From UMGS1649 sp045651205 (GTDB lineage Bacteria; Bacillota; Clostridia; TANB77; CAG-465): 27,712 nucleotides of DNA. How positions within the stretch are numbered: position 1 is the stretch's first letter; every line of letters begins with the position of its first letter. Made by a program: the position numbers and the translations under genes. The DNA lies in contig JAZRSA010000042.1 in the NCBI GenBank assembly GCA_045651205.1, forward strand, positions 1-27,712, read 5' to 3'. The notes below the pieces were generated by a model, which saw only the letters and a list, made by a program, of their open reading frames with translations, did no database searches and was not told where the DNA came from. This document shows positions 23,725-27,712 of this stretch, piece after piece.

Positions 23725-24315
23725 TCACTTCCTTAAATACTCTTTAATTTTGTGAAGTGCAAGTTTTGAGTTTCCGCCCATGATATAACCCATTTTTTCA
23801 AGCTCCAAAAGCTCTTCATAGGTAAATGTCATGCACTCAACGAATTCATCTTTATCCAGATGTTGCTCATGTGTCTTTTTGCATCCAAGAGCAAGATAAA
23901 TTACGTTAAGGGCTGCGCTGCATCCTTCATCTTGATAGAAAGAATCAAGTTCTATAAGTTCAGAAACTTCAAGACCAGACTCTTCTTCAAGCTCACGAAC
24001 AGCAGCATCCGCTGGATTCTCGCCTTCTTCGATATACCCTGCAGGGAATCCTACACCTACTGTAAGTTTTGTAAAAACTCTAGGTTCAATAGATGTAAGG
24101 ATTTCATCCCCGCAAACAGGTACAACGATTACTGCACTTCCTGCTTTTCCGTTCTTAAGGATTTCTTCACGGCGAACCGTCATGCCACCGCCCAAAACAT
24201 ATTCCTTAGGAACACTTGTGATAAATTTCTTACCACTGCCTTCTACTTCTCTTATTTCTTTTACGCTTAATCTTTTTACGATTTCATTAAGCGCATCCAT
24301 TTTTTCTTGTCTCAT
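23725..24315 (-). CDS. Nudix hydrolase, probably ADP-ribose pyrophosphatase
   Basis: The 196 residues have an intact Nudix box: G93-x5-E99-x7-R107-E108-L-E-E111-E112-S-G114-L. An N-terminal beta domain and the position of the PAGYIEEGE segment fit the NudF/ADP-ribose class, which cleaves ADP-ribose to AMP and ribose 5-phosphate. In this operon it would clear a product of NAD breakdown. It would also lower the concentration of the ligand that NrtR proteins sense, an inferred feedback link. RBS AAGGAGAAATAACT. It sits between pncB and nadE with tight spacing. Confidence 0.82.
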   Translation of the reverse strand: MRQEKMDALNEIVKRLSVKEIREVEGSGKKFITSVPKEYVLGGGMTVRREEILKNGKAGSAVIVVPVCGDEILTSIEPRVFTKLTVGVGFPAGYIEEGENPADAAVRELEEESGLEVSELIELDSFYQDEGCSAALNVIYLALGCKKTHEQHLDKDEFVECMTFTYEELLELEKMGYIMGGNSKLALHKIKEYLRK

Positions 24316-24338
24316 AGTTATTTCTCCTTGGTGTAGAT

Positions 24339-25775
24339 TTAGAAGGTTTTCTTACCTCGTGCCTCAAAGATCATATCCTTCTTAAGCTTAAGAAGCTTTT
24401 CGCTCAGGTCAACATAGTAACCATGAGGGTTAGCAGCACGCTTAATCTCAGGATAGATTTTTGCAAATTCTGTCTTGCAGTATTCCTTTCTTTCTCTTAC
24501 ACTAGGTACATTATATACCAATTCACCGTTTAAGAAAATAGGTACCTGCAATTCTTTTACAGTATAATTTTCAAGGTGGGTTGTTTTCCACTCCTCAGTA
24601 GGAGATACAAGCGTGTATCCATCTGTAGGAATTGTCTCATCTGCCAGTGCAATTACATCACCCAAAGCATATCCGGTAGCGTTATCGAAAAATCTGTAGA
24701 CTTTCTTATACGCAGGAGTAATTGTCTTTGCAGCATCTTCGCTTACCTTGATACGAGGGATAAGCTCACCGTCTTTTTCGATTGCAACCAGCTTATATAC
24801 GCCGTTTACTCTTTCCTTGGAAGCTGCGATGTTGTCGCCGGCGCCGATACTGTCAATGCAAGCACCTTGATCAAGAATAGACTTTATGGTGTTCTCGTTA
24901 AGGCCGTTAGACAGGCAGATGCCAGTATCTGTGAAGCCTTCAGCGTCAAGCATTGCTCTTGCTTTCTTAGAAAGATATGCAAGGTCGCCGCTGTCGATTC
25001 TGATTCCCTTGAACTTGTATCCGTTAGGTACAAGATATTCCTTTGCAACTCTGATTGCGTTAGGAACGCCGCTGCGAAGTGTGTCGTAGGTATCTACAAG
25101 GAATACGCAGTTGTTAGGATTGCTCTTTGCGTAGCTTAAGAATGCTTCATACTCAGAGTCCGCTGCAGATACAAGGCTGTGTGCCATTGTTCCCATAACA
25201 GGGATATCGTTTTCTTTTGCAGATTGAGTATTACTTGTTCCTGCGCAGCCGCCGACAAATGCATACTTACTTGCTTCGATTGCAGAATCATCGCCTCTTG
25301 CACGTCTTGCGCCAAATTCCATAACAGGAATGTTTCCTGCAGCATGGGTAATTCTCTTGGCAGCCGTAGCAACAAGAGTACCGTGGTTGAAACTTGTAAG
25401 CAAAGATGTCTCGATAAGCTGTGCTTCGATGATATTTGCTACAACCGTAACAACCGGTTCGTTCGGGAATACAGGTGTACCTTCAGGAATTGCGTAGATG
25501 TCGCCGGTGAACTTCAGGTTCTTAAGGTAATCCAGGAATTCTTCTGAGAAGCTTCCAACTTCACGAAGATATTCGATATCTTCATCAGAAATCTTGAAAT
25601 TCTTGATATACTCCACGATATTGTCCAGGCCTTCTGCAATTGCGTAACCGCCGCCGAAAGGATTGGTTCTGAAGAAAAGATCAAAGCATGCTTTGCGGTC
25701 TTTCTCGCCGTTATCGAAATAGGTTTTTGCCATCGTGAATTCGTAGTAGTCAATCATCATAGTTTTGTTTTTCAT
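24339..25775 (-). CDS. pncB: PncB: nicotinate phosphoribosyltransferase
   Basis: Joins nicotinate and PRPP to give nicotinate mononucleotide, the rate-setting step of salvage. The 478 residues show MMIDYYEFTMAKTYF at the start, EFGARRARGDDSA, the region GTMAHS with the histidine expected to be phosphorylated, and a phosphate-binding IRIDSGDLAYLSKKAR segment. RBS AAGGAGGAAACTACT. It lies 13 bases after pncA. Codons are among the richest in C/G endings in the window. Confidence 0.94.
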   Translation of the reverse strand: MKNKTMMIDYYEFTMAKTYFDNGEKDRKACFDLFFRTNPFGGGYAIAEGLDNIVEYIKNFKISDEDIEYLREVGSFSEEFLDYLKNLKFTGDIYAIPEGTPVFPNEPVVTVVANIIEAQLIETSLLTSFNHGTLVATAAKRITHAAGNIPVMEFGARRARGDDSAIEASKYAFVGGCAGTSNTQSAKENDIPVMGTMAHSLVSAADSEYEAFLSYAKSNPNNCVFLVDTYDTLRSGVPNAIRVAKEYLVPNGYKFKGIRIDSGDLAYLSKKARAMLDAEGFTDTGICLSNGLNENTIKSILDQGACIDSIGAGDNIAASKERVNGVYKLVAIEKDGELIPRIKVSEDAAKTITPAYKKVYRFFDNATGYALGDVIALADETIPTDGYTLVSPTEEWKTTHLENYTVKELQVPIFLNGELVYNVPSVRERKEYCKTEFAKIYPEIKRAANPHGYYVDLSEKLLKLKKDMIFEARGKKTF

Positions 25776-25788
25776 AGTAGTTTCCTCC

Positions 25789-26370
25789 TTAATATCTTTC
25801 TACAATATTGATTCCAGTTTGTTTCATAAATTTGAATGCCATCTCGTTGTATTCATCCTTTGGATGATACGGTGCGTTGTAGGTTTCAACTGCGTTCATA
25901 GGTACTGTGATTTTTACAGGTCTATCCATCTCATCAAAATAATTTGCAAGCGGGATAGCAAGGTTTTGTACACAGATATCTGTGCAGCAGCCGACAATTA
26001 CAACTTCTTCAAGGTTTGTCATCTGGTTTATGATATCCATAAATCCAGGAGCAAACATTGCGCTGGTAGAATTCTTCTTAATAACAATGACTCTGTCTTG
26101 ATACTTCTTAAGAGCATCTACCATTTCTGCTTCATCTGTGCCTTCTACACAGTGAACAGGGAATTTAAGGAACTCGTTACAGTTTTCCTTGTGGCAGTCG
26201 GTAATGTATATTACCTGATAACCTTCCTCAAGGAATTTACTTACAAGCCTTTCGCATTCAGGAGTAATATGCTGAATGTTAGGATCAGCCATATTTCCTT
26301 TCTTTGCAAACCCGTTTACCATGTCTACGACGATGAGTAGTTTCTTTGCCTTCACGTTCAAAATTTTCAT
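25789..26370 (-). CDS. pncA: PncA-like nicotinamidase (isochorismatase fold)
   Basis: Hydrolyses nicotinamide to nicotinate and ammonia. The 193 residues have the catalytic triad of cysteine amidases of this fold: D16 (IVVDMVNGF), K99 (IKKNSTSAMF) and C133 (GCCTDICV). D58 and H60 (TDCH), with H73 (PVHCVEGT), suit the metal site. Its position before pncB makes nicotinamide the likely substrate over isochorismate. RBS AAGGAGAATTGTT. It is first in the operon, behind a consensus promoter and a leader of about 120 bases. Confidence 0.9.
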   Translation of the reverse strand: MKILNVKAKKLLIVVDMVNGFAKKGNMADPNIQHITPECERLVSKFLEEGYQVIYITDCHKENCNEFLKFPVHCVEGTDEAEMVDALKKYQDRVIVIKKNSTSAMFAPGFMDIINQMTNLEEVVIVGCCTDICVQNLAIPLANYFDEMDRPVKITVPMNAVETYNAPYHPKDEYNEMAFKFMKQTGINIVERY

Positions 26371-26492
26371 AACAATTCTCCTTTATATATTATTTTTATT
26401 CTTTTTAACACTTTGTTAATAACATAGGACGTAAAAATAATTGCTTCCCAATTATGTGCTTTTATTGAAAAGCAATCTTAATCCAATCTGAT
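26371..26492 (-). promoter_or_regulatory. structured 5' leader of the pncA operon
   Basis: The transcript predicted from 26499-26527 begins near 26492. The leader has two small hairpins: TGCTTTT-CAAT-AAAAGCA (26457-26474) and AATTG-N5-CAATT (26439-26453). It also has a dyad TTAACA-CTT-TGTTAA (26405-26419). I do not recognise a known NAD riboswitch class. An operator or RNA element is possible. Confidence 0.4.
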
Positions 26493-26498
26493 ATTAAC

Positions 26499-26527
26499 AT
26501 TATATTAAAAAGAGATGCGTTTGTCAA
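26499..26527 (-). promoter_or_regulatory. pncA operon promoter (full consensus)
   Basis: Minus-strand TTGACA (26522-26527), 17 bases, then TATAAT (26499-26504). A direct repeat of TTAATAT (26491-26497 and 26502-26508, 11-base period) overlaps the -10, a place where a repressor such as NrtR could act. Confidence 0.85.
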
Positions 26528-26580
26528 CTGTTTTTAACAAAAAATTAAAAAGATTTTTGATTTTCTTATATTATATACCT

Positions 26581-26619
26581 AAAAAGCTTAAAACTGCGCG
26601 GTTTTCACCACACAGTTTT
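26581..26619 (-). terminator. terminator of the DinD-family gene
   Basis: Minus strand AAAACTGTGTGG pairs with CCGCGCAGTTTT (two G-U pairs), then AAGCTTTTT. It lies 18 bases after the stop at 26637 and insulates the pncA promoter. Confidence 0.78.
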
Positions 26620-26636
26620 ATATCTATTATTTATAA

Positions 26637-27470
26637 TTATTGGTTTGTTAAAGTCTTTTTATTTTCATTTTCTAATTCTTTTAAGCTCTTCTTTGGTGTT
26701 GGAAGTTCCTCTGGCATAGGTCCTCCATTCTTTTCTATTACCTCACGTATATTCTTTCCAACAATATAATGAGTATCATTTGCTACATCTTCCGTTTGTA
26801 CATTATCTCTTTTTAATTTAAGCTCAGTTTGAGATATTCTAAATAGATTTGCTATTAGTTCATCACTTCCCATGTTGTCTAATATATCTTCCCTATATCT
26901 TAAACCTTTTCTTTTAGCTATGTCATCTGCAGTTTCACCGTTATATAACCCTTTATATCCAGCATTATGGAATTTAGCAAAATTCTTAACTCCAGCTTTC
27001 TTAGCAGTTTGATTAAGTGAATAATTACCTTTCCTAGTTAAATCTCTTTGGTAAAATCTCTTTTCATCTTCTGTAAGTAAGCTATATTCTTTTTCACTTA
27101 ATTCTTGTTTTCTAGTTTGTACTGCAAAATATGTTTGTGCTAATGCTATTACTTCTTTTCTAGGATCTCCATTTTGTGCTATTAGATAACATGCATAACG
27201 AGTTAGTTTGTAGTCTGCTAATATTTGCTTTCTACCATTAGCTCCAACGAACACTTTGCCAACGTTGGCAAAGTGTTCTAAATCATTGAAACCACTAAGT
27301 TTACATGCACTAACTGCCCTTTCAATAGTATCATTAAACCTTCTCCATTGGGAATATTCCATAACCTTTTGTAATTCCCTTGCTAACCAATATTCATTTC
27401 CATATTCATCTACATGTTTTATACTTTCAAATATACCTTCTCCAATTTTCTCTATTTCATTTTCACTCAT
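26637..27470 (-). CDS. dinD: DinD-family protein (BRO/ANT-like N-terminal domain)
   Basis: The 277 residues follow the DNA-damage-inducible protein D family: an N-terminal BRO-like part with YWLARELQKVMEYSQWRRF, the highly typical YKLTRYACYLIAQNGDPRKE, then FHNAGYKGLY, GSDELIANLFRISQTE and a C-terminal PEELPTPKKSLKELE. Family members are SOS-linked in E. coli and occur on prophages and chromosomes; the biochemical role is poorly known. RBS AGAGGAGGAAAAACAA. I see no Gram-positive LexA box (GAAC-N4-GTTC) in the 240 bases upstream. A perfect 30-bp palindrome lies inside the gene at 27249-27278. Codons are AT-rich apart from that palindrome. Confidence 0.85.
   Translation of the reverse strand: MSENEIEKIGEGIFESIKHVDEYGNEYWLARELQKVMEYSQWRRFNDTIERAVSACKLSGFNDLEHFANVGKVFVGANGRKQILADYKLTRYACYLIAQNGDPRKEVIALAQTYFAVQTRKQELSEKEYSLLTEDEKRFYQRDLTRKGNYSLNQTAKKAGVKNFAKFHNAGYKGLYNGETADDIAKRKGLRYREDILDNMGSDELIANLFRISQTELKLKRDNVQTEDVANDTHYIVGKNIREVIEKNGGPMPEELPTPKKSLKELENENKKTLTNQ
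27249..27278. repeat. perfect 30-bp palindrome inside the DinD-family gene
   Basis: GAACACTTTGCCAAC is followed immediately by its exact reverse complement, with no spacer. In the gene's frame it encodes EHFANVGKVF. Its GC content is well above the surrounding codons. Confidence 0.95.
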
Positions 27471-27598
27471 TTGTTTTTCCTCCTCTTATATTTACTTTTA
27501 TCCTTCATTTACCTCTATATATTTATTTCATATACCCCCGAAAAAACATTTTAATTTTTACCTTTTTACTCCCCCTTTCTTAATTCCCCCATACATAT
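27471..27598 (-). promoter_or_regulatory. long leader of the DinD-family gene with three G5 tracts
   Basis: About 120 bases between the promoter and the start codon. On the minus strand it holds three GGGGG runs (27586-27590, 27571-27575, 27535-27539) in otherwise AT-rich sequence. It also has a 13-codon frame (ATG at 27510) whose TGA overlaps the dinD ATG. No known RNA element recognised. Confidence 0.45.
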
Positions 27599-27627
27599 AT
27601 TTTAATTACCAATTGTGTTGTTGTCAA
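27599..27627 (-). promoter_or_regulatory. promoter of the DinD-family gene
   Basis: Minus-strand TTGACA (27622-27627), 17 bases, then TAAAAT (27599-27604). A dyad TTTTGTC-N8-GACAAAA lies upstream at 27645-27666. Confidence 0.78.
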
Positions 27628-27644
27628 CGATTTGAGCGTTAATA

Positions 27645-27666
27645 TTTTGTCTTTTCATTGACAAAA
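27645..27666. promoter_or_regulatory. dyad upstream of the DinD-family promoter
   Basis: TTTTGTC and GACAAAA form a perfect 7-bp inverted repeat with an 8-base spacer, 18 bases upstream of the -35. It is a possible operator. The rest of the right edge (to 27712) shows no gene. Confidence 0.35.
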
Positions 27667-27712
27667 TTCGACACACCTAAGATGCCATTTTATGCTTATT
27701 TATGCATAAAAA

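Noticed and set aside
24576..25139. 187-codon plus-strand frame opposite pncB
   Set aside because: Antisense shadow of a well-conserved enzyme gene, with no initiation signals.
25765..26340. 191-codon plus-strand frame opposite pncA
   Set aside because: Antisense shadow; the pncA active-site residues and context identify the true coding strand.
27249..27278. Palindrome as an intrinsic terminator
   Set aside because: No T-run follows on either strand and it lies inside an intact reading frame.
27471..27712. LexA/SOS box upstream of the DinD-family gene
   Set aside because: I searched for GAAC-N4-GTTC-like sequence by eye and found none; the TTTTGTC-N8-GACAAAA dyad does not fit it.
1..27712. 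CRISPR arrays, tRNA or rRNA genes, insertion sequences
   Set aside because: No regularly spaced repeats, cloverleaf-like sequences, rRNA blocks or transposase genes with terminal repeats were seen on either strand.

Overview
This window looks like the chromosome of an AT-rich, anaerobic, low-GC Gram-positive bacterium of the class Clostridia. The evidence is the AddB helicase-nuclease, ScpB, a ClpE-type unfoldase with an N-terminal zinc finger, a protein resembling the C-terminal domain of BofC, a Firmicutes-type L10 leader RNA, a four-subunit pyruvate/2-oxoacid:ferredoxin oxidoreductase, and strong AGGAGG ribosome binding sites throughout. No rRNA, tRNA, CRISPR array or insertion sequence was recognised.

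Layout. 1-3960 (minus): scpB-addB operon, then the first codons of another gene at the left edge. 4065-4446 (minus): a lone 86-codon orphan gene with its own promoter and terminator, divergent from clpE (4564-6903). 6995-7438: a small two-helix membrane protein whose promoter lies in the loop of the clpE terminator. 7731-10659 (minus): comEC and a BofC-like gene. 10782-13785: porGDAB. 13974-15864: a 532-residue membrane-anchored protein and a tandem AbrB-like protein. 15950-18103 (minus): tex, interrupted by one in-frame TAG. 18270-19694: two tandem paralogous small membrane proteins, each with its own promoter and terminator. 19790-20874 (minus): rplJ-rplL behind an L10 leader and an attenuator. 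20896-26527 (minus): a seven-gene NAD salvage region, pncA-pncB-Nudix-nadE, terminator, nadD-nrtR-ygjV. 26581-27712 (minus): a DinD-family gene with a long leader.

How the parts fit. The NAD region holds the whole Preiss-Handler route: nicotinamide to nicotinate (PncA), to NaMN (PncB), to NaAD (NadD), to NAD (NadE). It also carries an ADP-ribose-type Nudix hydrolase, an NrtR-type regulator whose Nudix box is degenerate, and a YgjV-family membrane protein translationally coupled to nrtR. That last protein is a good candidate for the missing vitamin B3 importer. This is the most system-like part of the window.

Two codon dialects alternate. Most housekeeping genes use A/T-ending codons (ATA, AGA, TTA). 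The 86-codon gene, the 147-residue gene, the 13974-15864 pair, the second of the 18.3-19.7 kb paralogs and pncA-pncB-Nudix-nadE use many more C/G-ending codons. Other points for a second look are the nonsense codon in tex, a perfect 30-bp palindrome inside the DinD gene, and several nested or overlapping control signals.
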